Part shown: in pieces, positions 1-11,444 of the stretch | How the letters are laid out: the number at the start of each line of letters is the position of its first letter | Numbering within the stretch: the first letter of the stretch is position 1 | Assembly (NCBI GenBank): GCA_934045905.1 | Contig: OW203771.1 | Location: forward strand, 5,394,001-5,458,000 | Length of the DNA: 64,000 nucleotides | Source of the DNA: Leuctra nigra | Lineage: Eukaryota > Arthropoda > Insecta > Plecoptera > Leuctridae | Direction: 5' to 3' | Notes under the pieces: generated by a model | Told to the model about the DNA's origin: nothing | What the model saw: the letters and a program-made list of their open reading frames with translations, nothing else | Databases searched by the model: none | Made by a program: the position numbers and the translations under genes

Positions 1-594
1 GCAACCCAGAATGCAGTGGAATTTCTGTTTTGAAATGTCATTTCTGACAGTTATTGAAACTGTCAATAAGTGCATCTATGTTCTTGACTGGTAGGGCTGA
101 AAATTCGTAAAATAAGAGACCATGCAAAATATGAGTTTGATTGATCAGATTAATCGAAGACCATTTGATAGGTCAAATGGTGGTGTGGCTATAGGCCGTT
201 TTAAATTAAGTATACAAATGTCAGTAAAATGTCTATTACTCTTGAAGCTCATTACAGATTTGTAAAAAATCACTTATAATGCTGGTAGACATGACCTTGC
301 AAAATTTGGTGATGATCGGTCAAACTATTGCAGTTATATACACAGAGTTTCCTTCATCCCCATTGCCAAGCTAACTATAACTACACATCAAGTTTCCGAT
401 GCAACCAATGGAGCGAACTTGCTGAAAATCATTTTGACCATAACGAGAATAGTAATTTAAGTTGTGTGAAAAAATTGGCCTGATCCATTACTTCGTTTGG
501 CAGGAGACGCCAAATGCACAAATACACACAAAAACAGAGATTCGAGCCATAAGTTTCAAGTGGAGACGCTCGCTCCGCTCGCTTGATTATACGG
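1..594 (-). mobile_element. partial Helitron-like element, 5-prime portion, cut by the window edge
   Basis: Reverse complement of the family at 7049-9147: the GCGAGCGGAGCGAGCG start lies at about 566-590, and the segment continues down to base 1 with the AACTGTCAGAAATGA word seen in the other copies. No coding frame. Confidence 0.6.
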
Positions 595-689
595 CACGAT
601 CCAAACTGGTATAATACGATTCAATTGACAGCTCCAACTGAATAATCGTTGAACATAGAGAGCTGAAACTTGGCATGATTGTTCATGAT

Positions 690-1236
690 TAGGGCTAGGT
701 TGTTTAGAACCTATAAAACGTTCAAAAGGCAGGCAAATAGTACATTAAAACTATAAAAAAGGGACCACGAAATTCCGAAAAAGGACCAATGCAATTTTAT
801 GCTGTGTAATATTCATCAACATATTATTCAATTTATCGGTTTAGGAATTGGACTTGGAGTAATATATAAAAAATTATCAAAACTTATTGTATGAATGTGT
901 CAATGTATCAAGTGTCAATTGGTGATGGCCATTCACATGGTGGATGGAAATTTTATGAATTCTGGTATTAACCAAAGTTCATAAAATTGTTGTAACTTGC
1001 AACAAACATTTTATCATATTTTCTCAAATAATTTAAAAAAGGACAAAAAACCATAAAATAGCAAGAAAATGACTGAATTCATAAAAAAAAATTGAGAAAA
1101 GGCATTTTCAGGCAAAATGAAACACATATTTTTTAAATCAGGAACACATGTAACATTTCAATATCATATTTAGACGCGTCTGAACAAAAAACGAACAAAG
1201 GATATGTCCTAAGCATCCTAGACCTAATCATGATAC
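690..1236 (+). mobile_element. MITE, ~545 bp, copy 1
   Basis: Begins TTAGGGCTAGG and ends CCTAGACCTAA, forming imperfect terminal inverted repeats. A second copy with the same internal order is at 13690-14238 (shared word TATTATTCAATTTATCGGTT). Non-coding. Confidence 0.7.
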
Positions 1237-2150
1237 ATACGAAGAGATCGACTATAGGCGCGTTTTTGGAATCTGCAATGCAATATTTCTAAAATTATAT
1301 CGGTATGATACCGGATTTTTCATCGGGAAAACCCTAATTTTGTATTACCTGTGGCCATGGTACAAATAAAGTTATTGTCAAAATCTGGTAGCCCATTAGT
1401 CTCAGAGTAATAATTACGGTCGCTGGAGTTGTTTGAATTCAACAGCAATATTTTGTCAAAACAAAATCGGGACGGAAATATTGGAGGTAAAATATACCAA
1501 GTGGGTTGTAGAATCAGTTATATTCTACAACCAACTGTCCAATACTTCAAAGAGAAATATGCACTTAAAGACATTGAAGTGATTGGCTTGTGGGTCGGCG
1601 GGGCTCGTGGCACCATTTCAGATTTATTTGTTAAGTTTTGTAAACAATTTAAGTCAAGTTCAAAGATAATTTATAATATAATTTTATTGTCCCTGAAGGG
1701 GTCAATTTAAATATTTAGAAACCATTGTTATTTAGTTATTAATTACCTAGTTCTTTCTCATATTTCTTGTCATCTAAATCTACTCATTTTCCTTAAATTT
1801 TAAATTTAATTAATGTACTATTTTATTGATTGTTATTCTGTGTTTTTACAACCTTTATGTATAAAGGCAGACTTTATTTTAAAAAATTAGTAATTATAAT
1901 GAGCAAAATACATTTTATTTCCTTTATGAGTAATAATTTGGTCAAATTAACCTACACCTACCCATTTTTTCAGATATGTTATTTATAATTCCCCCAAAGT
2001 ATCAATATACTTTGAATCGTCTTTCTTTTTTGTCTTTAACTGTCGTTATACAGGTAACATTTTCTTGCTCCAATCCCTTCTTTGGTTACTGGTCGCTTTG
2101 TGTTGTGCAAAACATCACTGCAACATCGTATTGTCAATAGAGGACACGTA
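1237..2150. other. AT-rich sequence upstream of the EF-hand promoter
   Basis: Contains one short open frame (1429-1710) with no recognisable motif and no splice context. No repeat family recognised. Probably intergenic. Confidence 0.4.
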
Positions 2151-2158
2151 TCTCGAGG

Positions 2159-2196
2159 TATATAAAGCAGCCTCATTGCTTGGTCTAATTATCAGT
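2159..2196 (+). promoter_or_regulatory. core promoter of the EF-hand gene (TATA box plus initiator)
   Basis: TATATAAAG at 2159-2167 is followed about 31 bases later by the arthropod initiator TCAGT (2192-2196), so transcription should start at A2194. The spacing is what insect TATA/Inr promoters show. A GT donor follows at 2233 and the coding exons lie downstream on the same strand. Confidence 0.8.
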
Positions 2197-2232
2197 CAAC
2201 TGTGGAACATCAGCTGAAGATATTCAAGAAGG
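2194..2232 (+). other. non-coding first exon of the EF-hand gene
   Basis: Inferred transcript start at the initiator A, ending at the donor AAGG/GTGAGT (2233). It has no ATG. The next exon begins at an acceptor in 2780-2822. Inferred from promoter and splice signals only. Confidence 0.6.
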
Positions 2233-2748
2233 GTGAGTACAGAAGTTACATTTTTAAATATATTTATTGAAATAAATCGAACAACTTTCAAGTTGTTATC
2301 CAGCACTGAAAACCCAACATCTTTTTTATTGCTTGGCTGTATTTTCGACACTTATAAACTACTTTAAAATACTGTTAAAACTATATTTCTTTCTTACTTC
2401 TTTATATTATTATTTACAATATAACTACCTAAGGTACAATAATTTATACAAAAGTATATTCGAAACAGCAAAGCTAAATTTTGAGTTGAACGGGGCAAAT
2501 AATCTTTTAGAGTATAATATAAAGTAATGCACATATTATGTTTTTGATTTGTGTACTGTTTGTTAGTTTTCCATGTCATTGTTAGTGTCCTCCATTGTTG
2601 TGGGAGACTTATAATTTTTGAAAATTCTCTTCTGTGTTAACTAATATTTGTTAGAAAGTTGAAGCTCTACAGATCTTGGAATTGTTGGGGAAGACAGCAT
2701 AATCAAATGGGTCAATGTAGAAGATAAATTTAATTTTAAATTCTACAT

Positions 2749-2860
2749 GCTAAGACACGTTGTGTTTATGTTTGTTCTAGCTACTATGGCGCTAAGACAC
2801 GTTGTGTTTATGTTTGTTCTAGCTACTTGTTGGATCTACGATGGCGCTAAGACACATAAT
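2749..2860 (+). repeat. triplicated segment around the acceptor and start codon of the EF-hand gene
   Basis: The word GCTAAGACAC recurs at 2749, 2791 and 2846. The first two copies also share the following ~30 bases, which include TTTGTTCTAG and so a usable 3-prime splice site (AG at 2779-2780 and 2821-2822). Copies 2 and 3 each begin with ATGGC (2786 and 2841). Spacings are 42 and 55 bases, so the upstream ATG is out of frame. Using the second acceptor removes that ATG from the transcript. Confidence 0.8.
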
Positions 2861-5165
2861 GTTTATGTTGGTTCTGGTGTTGGTTGCTTGGGAGCAGCAC
2901 AGTGGTAAGTTGAAAACTCTTTTATGGTAATTGACTAATAATCAGTATTGTGCAAGTTACATTGAAAATGTATCAATGTTAAAGCTACAGTGACCGGGAT
3001 TTTAAAAGTACCACCGATACAGTATTTTCCCTTGTTACCAAATGTTTCCAAATGTTGAATACATACGTGATTAAATAAAGAGCAAGTCAATAATTGAAAG
3101 CCGGGCCGGAAGAACCATGTAACCTACAATTTCATTATTTTGAGTAATTGGCCCAAAACTGTTTCAAGGCCATATTATCACAATTACTTACTTTGGTAGA
3201 TATATGGATGTTAGTATAGATTTCATTCAAAAAAGGGAACCAGAACATGAAATGTATTGCAAAAACTTATTTATTTGGAAATTTGGACGTTATACAAAGT
3301 CACTGAATTGAATTTTGTGGCAGTGGATTTTAATAATTGCAGATCTGTCATGAAGTAGAATAGAATAGAATATAATTTTATTAACAGCTTAGACACTTAA
3401 AAATACACATGCAGATTTTCCTGTGGCTGCTAGTCAGTTGTTGTAGCATCAAGTTTCAGTTCAGTGAAATGAATATGATCAGATTCTAATCTATTAATGA
3501 ACATTTCTAATGAAGGATTTGAGCTACAGTTCTAAAGCCCAATTTACACGGTAAAATTTCTTGTAAAATCTTTTATAAAATCTTTTCGTAAAAGAAATTT
3601 TACCGTGTAAACAAGCCAATTTGATGGTAAAATGTTTTGTTAAAGGGTTGTGTAAAACCTTTTATGATATAAAACATGTTCTATTTCTGTAAAAGATTTT
3701 ACGAAAAGATTTTAAGAAAAGATTTTATAAAAGATTTTACAGGAAATTTTACCGTGTAAATGGGGCTGGATGATCGGTAATTATTTGATTGAATGCGTTA
3801 ATGTCATTAGCTTCAGATATCTCAAGTGGTAGTTCATTCCCTAGCCTCGATGTCCGTCCCAGGAATGCATTTTTCATTCATTCATCCGTATCCATCGTCT
3901 TTTCAGATCTATATTATCTGAATTGGATAGAATATTTTCCCAATTTTTATTTTACGTGTGTTTTATAAGTGGCATAATTTTATTCTCATACATTTCACCA
4001 TTATTTCTCATTGCTCCCTTTTTATGTGTTTCCAGTTGATGCGGTATGCTGTGGCATCGTTGCAAGGGGTAAGTAGCTTGACTTGCACTATTGCAGTTGC
4101 AGTTTTAAAATAATATTCAGGGACGATTTCATGTCTTCCTGTGTTTTCTAATAGAAAAGTCGAACTACTATCAAAAATATATAATTGTATCATACGGCAA
4201 GAGGCAAACATTTCTGGTAGTTGTATGAGGCATGGCTTCAAATTAATCAATGAAATTACTTATTCTCTTTACTTCAATAACATATTAAATTAAAACTAAT
4301 TCTCATTCCTATGAAAAAACCCTGGAAACACCAATTTCAATAGGAACTTTTTGAACTTCAATTAGTTTTGAGAATTGCCAAATTATCACGACACAATGGC
4401 ACCCTCTCGTTTCATATTTGTTTGAGCAGTATTGAGAACTTCACCGATATCCATTATGGGTTTAAGCTGGTAAAACATTGAAGTTATATCCCAAGTAAAT
4501 GGTGTGTATAGTTGTCCAATGCCATATTGTTAATATTTGGTGTACTGCCTACGGATAGAAGCTATATACAGGAAACGTTGCAACGTTGTATATTATCGTA
4601 CAGCGGTCACTCAGATCTGTACTTCAAGGTCATACGGACATTATGAAGGACACATGCGGTTGTTTAACGCCTCCATGTTTCAGGTCATCATGGATACTGC
4701 CCTAAGCTTGTTCGACACGGATGTCACGGATACAGAAACTGCAACGTGTTCAACTGCAACTGCGACCCGCGCAGCCACGTTCACAGCCACGATAGCAGCC
4801 ACGATAGCAGCCACGATAGCAGCCACGATAGCAGCCACGAGGGCAGCCACAGCAACGAAGTGTGCATCGCGCTCAGCCACGAGCACAGCCACGAGGGCAG
4901 CCACTTGCGCAGCCACGAGCATAGCCACGAGCGCAGCAAGCGCAGCAACGACGCCATGTTGAATGACAGTGACAGCGGCGCGAGCAGGATCGTGCGCATG
5001 GCTGACCTTGACCAAGATGGCCGACTGAGCTACGAGGAAGCTCACGCCTATGTGTCAGGATCCAATCCGACTCGCAGTAAGCGAGAAGTGTTTTCTGAGT
5101 TTGAAGCACTTGATGTTAATAAGGATGGGTTTCTTGATGCTGATGAGATTGATCCTGCGCAATAA
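2841..5165 (+). CDS. secreted His/Cys-rich protein with two EF-hands (exons 2841-2904 and 4684-5165)
   Basis: Joining 2841-2904 (ends AGT G/GTAAGT) to 4684-5165 (after TTTCAG) keeps the frame and gives 181 residues ending with TAA. Residues 1-21 are a signal peptide (MALRHIMFMLVLVLV core). Next comes a Cys/His-rich stretch (HHGYCPK, CHGYRNCNVFNCNC), then a His-Ser repeat region with SHDS and SHEHSHE units that could bind metal, a KR dipeptide, and two EF-hand loops: DLDQDGRLSYEE and DVNKDGFLDADE. Both loops have acidic or polar ligands at 1, 3 and 5, Gly at 6 and Glu at 12, so calcium binding is expected. It is probably secreted. Planthopper salivary EF-hand proteins are a known class, so a salivary or haemolymph calcium-binding role is a reasonable inference, not shown. 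An upstream ATG at 2786 is out of frame with this one; the start at 2841 is chosen because it alone gives a signal peptide in frame with exon 3. Confidence 0.85.
3357..3500 (-). mobile_element. LINE 3-prime tail fragment
   Basis: (TAGAA)n followed by TATAATTTTATTAACAGCTT is the reverse complement of a LINE 3-prime end with its simple-repeat tail; related tails occur at 11028 and 58118. No coding sequence retained. Confidence 0.5.
3536..3766. mobile_element. hairpin MITE, 231 bp
   Basis: Ends AGCCCAATTTACACGG and CCGTGTAAATGGGGCT, and nearly the whole element is an inverted repeat of GTAAAATCTTTT-type words. It lies in the EF-hand intron. Confidence 0.8.
4783..4930 (+). repeat. in-frame 12-bp coding repeat (His-Asp-Ser-Ser)
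   Basis: Four near-perfect copies of a 12-bp unit containing GATAGCAGCCAC, then degenerate copies (CACGAGGGCAGC, CACGAGCACAGC). The unit length is a multiple of three, so the reading frame survives expansion. It encodes the His/Ser-rich linker ahead of the EF-hands. Confidence 0.85.
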
Positions 5166-5582
5166 TCATTGCATATCAGTCTCAGTCCCGATCATAGTTA
5201 AAGAATTGTTGCTCTAGTTCAAGTTTAGCATCTATTGACGTTCATAGGGAAACTGTTTGTGAACGCGAAATCAACATTCGAAACTATCAATGATCTACAT
5301 CATTTTTTTATAACAACATAACATTGTTGTTTTTATAACACCAAAAAATATAATCAAGGTACTGCTTCGATTTTTCTATAAGAACTTAATGCTAACAACT
5401 TGTGACATAGGCAAGATTTTTTCTTTGATGCCCAAAATGATCATCTATTTTCTGGTACAATATATGACAACTCGGCCATGTTTGTGGTACTTCTTGAGGG
5501 ATGTAAAAATTAGAACATAATTTACCAATATTTATGTATTCATAAAATGTGTAGTTCAATGACAATCATTAGATTTTATAAT

Positions 5583-6107
5583 ATTAAATTTTTAATCAGC
5601 TTTTTAATCACTGTGCATAGTAAATTATTTCTGATATATACTTTTCAATACAATTATTATTTTTGAAACTTTTTAATTTCAATTTATTACCTTTCCTTTC
5701 AATCCGTTTGGGAGAGACATAGAATGGGTCTAAAATACTGGTATTTGTTCACACAAATGCTTTACCTAATTGATACAACATACAGTTTGATTGAATGATC
5801 TAGTCAAGCTGGTCAGCAAATTAAGTTTCATTGAAAGATTCACTTAGACGACGACACATCTCACCATTTCAACTGACGATTGCATACAAGAAGAATTACT
5901 GGGTTTTGAGCAGTTTGGGGAGAAACTAGTTCCAAGGAACTAATTACCGGTAACTAGTTCCTTATTGGGGAACTTTAAGGGTAACTTAGTTCCTTGAATT
6001 TTAAAGGACGAAAAGGTTTTTAAGGAACGTGGGAACTTATTTTCCGTTATTTTTTCGAATAGATATGTAGTGGCTTATGAAATGATTTGCACAGAATCTA
6101 TAATAAA
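5583..6107 (+). terminator. possible poly(A) signals of the EF-hand gene
   Basis: The first candidates downstream of the TAA at 5163-5165 are ATTAAA at 5583-5588 and AATAAA at 6102-6107. No transcript evidence decides between them. A low-complexity stretch at about 5920-6060 (GGAACTA/TTAGTTCC words) resembles part of the hAT MITE found complete at 20014. Confidence 0.3.
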
Positions 6108-6239
6108 TAATTATGCATGTTTGTGGCTACCTAAATTTACCTGATTTCTGAAAATATACTTCCTGAGTATTTATATGGAGATTGTAAAGTTGCAGAGAAA
6201 ATCGTCATGTGCTGTGTCGTGTACCGTGACTGGGGATGT

Positions 6240-6289
6240 TGCATGTTCTGTGCTCGCTCATCAACGCATTACACTGAGCGTTTTCCTAG
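6240..6289 (+). mobile_element. Helitron-like 3-prime terminus
   Basis: CGCTC...GAGCG hairpin followed by TTTTCCTAG and a T, the same terminus as at 9147, 45042 and 62735. The body upstream is not clearly delimited. Confidence 0.6.
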
Positions 6290-6304
6290 TGTAGAGAAAT
6301 ACAT

Positions 6305-6533
6305 ATGTACACTTCCCAAATAATGAACGGTACTTGGTATAAAACGTATTGGCTGCTGGGCCGGTTTCTTGACAATCAATCCTTGTTATTATCAATGAAA
6401 TCAGAGCTCACCTAAAAGAGTTAGATAATGCGTTAGCACTGACTTCATGGGATGATGCCATCAAACCTTAATCAGTCAATTTATTTTCTTTCGAGTAGGT
6501 ACCGTTTATTATTTGGGGGAGTGTACCTTTCAT
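6305..6533. mobile_element. MITE, ~229 bp, TGTACACT termini
   Basis: Starts TGTACACTTCCCAAATAATG and ends with its imperfect complement (ATTATTTGGGGGAGTGTACC). Internal words (TTGTTATTATCAATGA) link it to the MITEs at 11630, 19322 and 37936. Confidence 0.65.
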
Positions 6534-7048
6534 TCTAACACGATATGTATACTCGAATATCATTATTTTTCGTGGACATTCTGTGGCGTTCTGAATGTTC
6601 GTTTGAACATTCACGACAACAATCACTCACGAGACATTGTGCAGATCTGACCACATCGCACAGTCCTCAGCAAGTTCAGTGCTCTCCATTCCCTCCGTGG
6701 AAGCCCACATCCATGCATGGATTATGTGCGTGTATGAGCCTGGATTTGAGTCGTACGGTGGTAAACTTATTGAGGGCTGTCCTGGGTAGTGATTCCATAA
6801 ATATAAAATTTCGGATTCGGCCCGTATACGATTCGGTGCAATGTTAAGGAGGGATGCCCAAGTAGATTTTCCGAAAATATTTTTTGTTGAAATGTACGAC
6901 TTTTATTAATTTTTTCAACATTTCAACTATATTTTTATGTAAAAGTTTCATCAAATGTCTTGTTACTTGCAACTCTCGAATTATATTGTGTTTTCAATAT
7001 GATGTATTCGGAAGATTAAGAAATTTTAACACAGGAGGTATAGGAAAA

Positions 7049-7110
7049 TTATTGAGCGAGCGAAGCGAGCGACTCCATTTGGCTCTTTTAGCACGGACCT
7101 CTGTTTTTTT

Positions 7111-7144
<34 letters not shown>

Positions 7145-9147
7145 GTTTTTTTGTTTTTGTATGCTAAAGGAAGCAATAGAAGTCGCACCGTTTCACCGAT
7201 CGACCTGAAATTTTGCACACATGTAAAGACAACCTTCTCTGTTTGCAGACCCAATTTTTTTTGAAATCCATCCATTGGTTCATTGTTAAAATAAGTATCT
7301 CCTGATAGCCTAAAAAATGAAAATGGTCTTCGAGAAATGTGATCAAACTCATATTTAGCATGGTCAGTAAGACCAACAATGTCACTTATTTTACAAATTT
7401 TCAGCCGAATCTGTCAAGAAAGTATGCCCTTATTGACATTTTTAATAGCTGTCAGAAATGAAACATTGAAAATGAATGTCTTTCCAATGCAACTGAATCT
7501 GATTTGCTTTAGGTACAAGAGTGTTTTGATGGTATGTACACTTTTTTAGTGAAAAGCAGATATTTTTATGTTTATTGAGTTGATCAAATTTGAATTATTC
7601 AATTTGGATCATAGTTTCCAACAAATCATTTCGAGTTTTTAAGGACCTTGATTGTCTTTTCGTCAATTCGTAGTTCTGATGGCCGTGCCTTCCGTGTTTC
7701 TACTTGGCTGATTTTGCATCCAGGAGGGATTAGAAACATAAGCTCACATTTCAATAATATCATTGAGTGGCGTTTGTTCTCTTCTAGCGTTCACACGTCA
7801 TTCCAAATCTCTCCTGCATTTTGCTTCTTTTCGTTGATAATTTTGGCAATTTGGTGTACTTTGTGAAGGTATTAGTAAAATTGAATCGCTTTTAAAGCAT
7901 AGATATTAGGTATCTACAGTTTTTGTCCAGGGGATTGATTATTTCAAATTATTTTCTTCTTGGAAACGTTGGATTTATTCCGTTTCTGAGCTTCTGTCTA
8001 GCCTGACATTTCCTTGAAGGTTGCTATTTTTTTTGAAAGTTTTGATTCATTCAGTTCAAAACATTACGTTGTCTTATTTTAATTGTGGAACGTTGGATTC
8101 ATTCCGTTTCTAAACTAGGTAGTTACTATTTTACCTGATCCGTTTTTTTGTGTGGAACTTTGATTCCTTTCGCTTATTAGTTGAAAGGTGTTTACATTAT
8201 TTTCATATTTGCGAAGTTTTGTTCAAGATTAATTTCGTAACATTACGACATTGAATACATTACGTCTTTGAGCACACATTTCGTGCATTTCAAACATTGA
8301 TCACACAAATATTATTGTACTTTAATTAGGTAGGTACTCTACTTCTTACTTTTTCATTACCTATCTTATCCCTATTTAAACATGCCGAAAAATGGAAAGA
8401 CTTCTGCTAGAATGAAAGCCATTAAGGCGAAAAAGCGTCTGCGTGAAATTGAAGATCAAGAAACTGACGAAGCTAAATCTAAAAGGTTGAAACAAAATGT
8501 CGTTAATAATAAAGCATCAAGGAGCAAAGAGACCCCCGACCAGACTGCTGCAAGGAGATACTCAAACAATCAACGCAATACCCGCTCTCGTGCAGCGGGT
8601 ATTGCCGATTGACCGACCAACTAAAAACTTCGCATGGTAATTGGTAGCAACATTTAAGGTATTTTTGCCAATTTTCAGTCTAATTTGTAGTTATTTTCAA
8701 AAGTTTTTGTAATTTTAGGGACATTTTGTGTGTTGGCTGTCAAATTCACGGCGACTTCGATTCTTCAGTTCAAGGCAAGGTAGTTAGAGCAGAAAGTTTC
8801 AAACGAAATGAAACTAATAATGACCGTTTAACAGATTGATCTGATATTGTGTACACAGTAATATCATATCATATGAGTGGTCCCATGTATATTGTTTGAA
8901 GGTAGTCATGTGATTTTTGAAACTTAGCAAGGAACCGTTCAATCAAAGGTTTAATCGATCAACTTAAAACTTAGCAAGGTTATTGGGACCAATATTTTTG
9001 GAAATTTTGGAGATATTTATACAAGTCTGTGACGAAATTCAAGAATTATTGGCTTTTAATGACATTTTCGATAGACATAATTTCGGTTCGAGGTGTTGCG
9101 TGTATCCGTCCTCGCTCATCAACGCGTTACTCAGAGCGTTTTCCTAG
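7049..9147 (+). mobile_element. Helitron-like rolling-circle transposon, non-autonomous, 2.1 kb
   Basis: Left border at ATTATTGAGCGAGCGAAGCG, shared with the copies at 35410 (minus) and 44259. Right end is a CGCTC...GAGCG hairpin (9113-9138) followed by TTTTCCTAG and a T: the hairpin-CTAG-T layout of Helitron 3-prime ends. It contains a 76-codon frame (8382-8612). A T-rich run lies at 7101-7157. The 5-prime TC of classical Helitrons is not visible. Confidence 0.75.
8382..8612 (+). pseudogene. 76-residue basic protein, likely N-terminal remnant of a Helitron replicase-helicase
   Basis: Starts MPKNGKTSARMKAIKAKKRL and ends SRAAGIAD before TGA. It is Lys/Arg-rich, with the phrase SKETPDQTAARRYSNNQRN. 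Helitron proteins of insects often begin with Arg-rich repeats containing ETPEQ-x-x-x-RR-like words, so this is probably what remains of the transposase gene in a deleted copy. No Rep (HUH) or helicase motif is present. The identical protein is encoded at 33900-34130, so the element is recent. Confidence 0.55.
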
Positions 9148-9149
9148 TT

Positions 9150-10000
9150 TAGTATTTGGCGCCTAACTTTTAAAAACGTACTGCTAGGTGTACCTATATA
9201 TAAAAATCTTAATAAATACCTCTTTGTCTAATACACATAATATTAGTTTTTGGAAAAAATCTATCGGTGGAAAATAGTTTAAAGTAGTACCCTCATTAGT
9301 CCACGTAATTCAAGTCAGTGACTCACAAATTAAATTACAAATCAACGAAATAAATATTTTACAACTATATTTTGCATTGTTGATGAATATCATAATATTA
9401 CTTTGTAGAAATACGATATTTTATAAAGAATTTACAATTATTTTAATTAATTTCATGCAGTACAAATTAAGTACTTGATTTGATTTTAAGCAGTTTCTAG
9501 TAGAAACTGGCTAAATTAGGGTATTATTCTTGATTATCTCTTTATTTAATCCCGTACCCACACATTTTTATGCGGCTAAAATATTGAAAAAAAATCGGCC
9601 TTTTAAATGAAATCAATAATTTTACTTTGTAGTTTATATTACGATTTCTACAGAAGATATAAGTGTAATTTTTAAGCTTCGCCATGTTATCTTATGGGAA
9701 ATTTCAAGAATTCCTTTTAAGATATCTCTTAAATTAATCCCGTGACACATGTTTTTCTTTTCGTATTTGCAAATGGTATTGCTTGAGGAATATTTTAGGA
9801 AAGTTTGAAGCATTTTTATTTAACACCGACTAATGAGGGTACTACTTTAAATCTAATATTTACTAGGAAAATTACCGTGTTTTTTCGACTAACCATGTTA
9901 AAGATAGGGCTAACTCAAATTTATAAAGTGATATATCTTGGAAATTAGTTCGGCTACCCCACTTTTTCTTGCGTTTATATGGTGCACAAGGAAATTATCT
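9150..10000. other. AT-rich intergenic sequence
   Basis: No gene. GTAGTACCCTCATTAG (9284) and its complement CTAATGAGGGTACTAC (9830) suggest the ends of an old inverted-repeat element of ~560 bp. Confidence 0.4.
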
Positions 10001-10004
10001 ATTA

Positions 10005-10637
10005 AGGCCAATACATATCACGTGACTTTATTTCTCTACATCCGATCAAAAGAAATAGTTACCTATGAGTACATACCTTACATCGTTCATGTTGAGTATT
10101 CCAAGGTGATTTATGAAGGAAATTCACTGCATACTAGAGCTTATCAATATTTGCAGTCAATATTATTTAATTTTGCAGTGATTTTAATAATAAAAACAAC
10201 ACAAATATCGTGTAAACGTACGCGTGTGAAGACTGTCAAAACCAAGTGCTGTTCGTTTAAACATTACATTCATAATAGTGGATATAATTAATATCTCAAC
10301 ATTTCGTTGGAAAGATGAAGAAAGAGCGCATGTTTTGTTGGCAAAATTGTGTCAGGTTTGTGATGCATATGTGCCCTTTTATTAGATTAAAGTTTGCTGT
10401 TCTTGGCAACTCGTAGGATTTCCTTAAACTTCAGGTCTTGATTTGAGAATATTTAGGTGCAAGGAAGTAAAATCATCTAATAAGTTATTTTCGCAGTTCT
10501 TTTCTGCGTAGATAAGTTCCAACAGATGTGTCCTAACTTATCTGATGAGTGAAAAGTATTTGCTAAACTGAACCCTTCCAAATGAAAATGTGTAGCTTTT
10601 TGGTTAAAAAGTCACGTGATATGCAGCCACCTTAAGT
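10005..10637. mobile_element. MITE-like element, ~630 bp, CACGTGA termini
   Basis: Ends ATCACGTGACTTT and AAAGTCACGTGAT within inverted flanks. A second copy, split by an insertion, lies at 58880-59250 plus 62033-62299. It has no long coding frame. This copy shows the uninterrupted target site of that insertion. Confidence 0.75.
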
Positions 10638-11027
10638 AAGCATATAAATTCAGATATCTATCGGAGACCTCTACTTGGGCATCCCCCCTTAATCCAAATG
10701 GCCGTGAATCTTATTCGGGCCGAATTCGGAATTTTTAACTTATTAGAATAAAATACTTTTTAGACGATTTAAACCATTTCAAAAGACTAACGTTTCGGAA
10801 CAACATTCTATATCACATTTGTTCCCAAATCTAAGAGAGAAATATTGGTGAAAATATGGTAGAACGACTGTAGTGACTATTTCATGTCACTCACAAATTG
10901 TTTAAATGTACCTCAGCAGAAGTATTTGACAAATTGAAATTGTTTAATTGGAGTTAAAGGCATAGTCAGATATCAGTTTTATACATTTTGTTACGAACCA
11001 AGTAGAAAATGCAAACGTATGCAAGTA

Positions 11028-11150
11028 TTTATTTATGTATTTATTTTAATAACAGCTTGCGGAATCACACATATATTATCTTAACAATAACATTAAGTTT
11101 AAAATTTCAGTGGTCGCTAGTCGACTGTGAAAATAACTGTTGAAAATAAC
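11028..11150 (-). mobile_element. LINE 3-prime tail fragment overlapping the gene's 3-prime region
   Basis: TATTTTAATAACAGCTTGCG followed by GTGGTCGCTAGTCGACTG parallels the tail at 3370-3440 (GTGGCTGCTAGTCAGTTG). It may provide the poly(A) signal for the minus-strand gene. Confidence 0.4.
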
Positions 11151-11309
11151 ATGTGATAATAACATATCTCACCACCAACGATGGACAGATCCTTATCAAT
11201 CTAATTTTCATAGCTTGGGTATAGGTATGTAGAACGTTGCCATTTACCATCCTTCTTCCTCCAGTTACCACTGCGTTGTGAATGAGGCCCAGTATGAGTA
11301 ATGATGGAT

Positions 11310-11444
11310 CTAGCCGATGTTCTTGACATCTTCGCATCTGATGTCCCAAGGCTGCTCGGTGAAGAATACGTGAAGAGAAATGAACCCGACATTGCGTTTG
11401 TAAACCCAGTCTTGAAGACAAGTGGGAATGTCCTTGAAAGTCGG
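11310..11444 (-). CDS. terminal coding exon 5 of the uncharacterised secreted-protein gene
   Basis: Acceptor TTTCTTGCAG, phase 0, 44 codons plus TAG (11312-11310). It encodes PTFKDIPTCLQDW and SLHVFFTEQPWDIRC. AATAAA hexamers on the minus strand (11045-11040 and 11033-11028) could serve as poly(A) signals but may belong to a LINE tail. Confidence 0.8.
   Translation of the reverse strand, partial: PTFKDIPTCLQDWVYKRNVGFISLHVFFTEQPWDIRCEDVKNIG

Larger units (their letters stand above)
2905..4683 (+). other. intron of the EF-hand gene
   Basis: Bounded by GTAAGT and TTTCAG. Holds a LINE 3-prime fragment (3357-3500) and a hairpin MITE (3536-3766); otherwise nothing recognised. Confidence 0.7.

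Noticed and set aside
4537..5109. Overlapping Ala/Thr/Arg-rich open frames around the EF-hand exon
   Set aside because: They are frame shadows created by the 12-bp repeat; only one frame has EF-hands and joins to a signal peptide.
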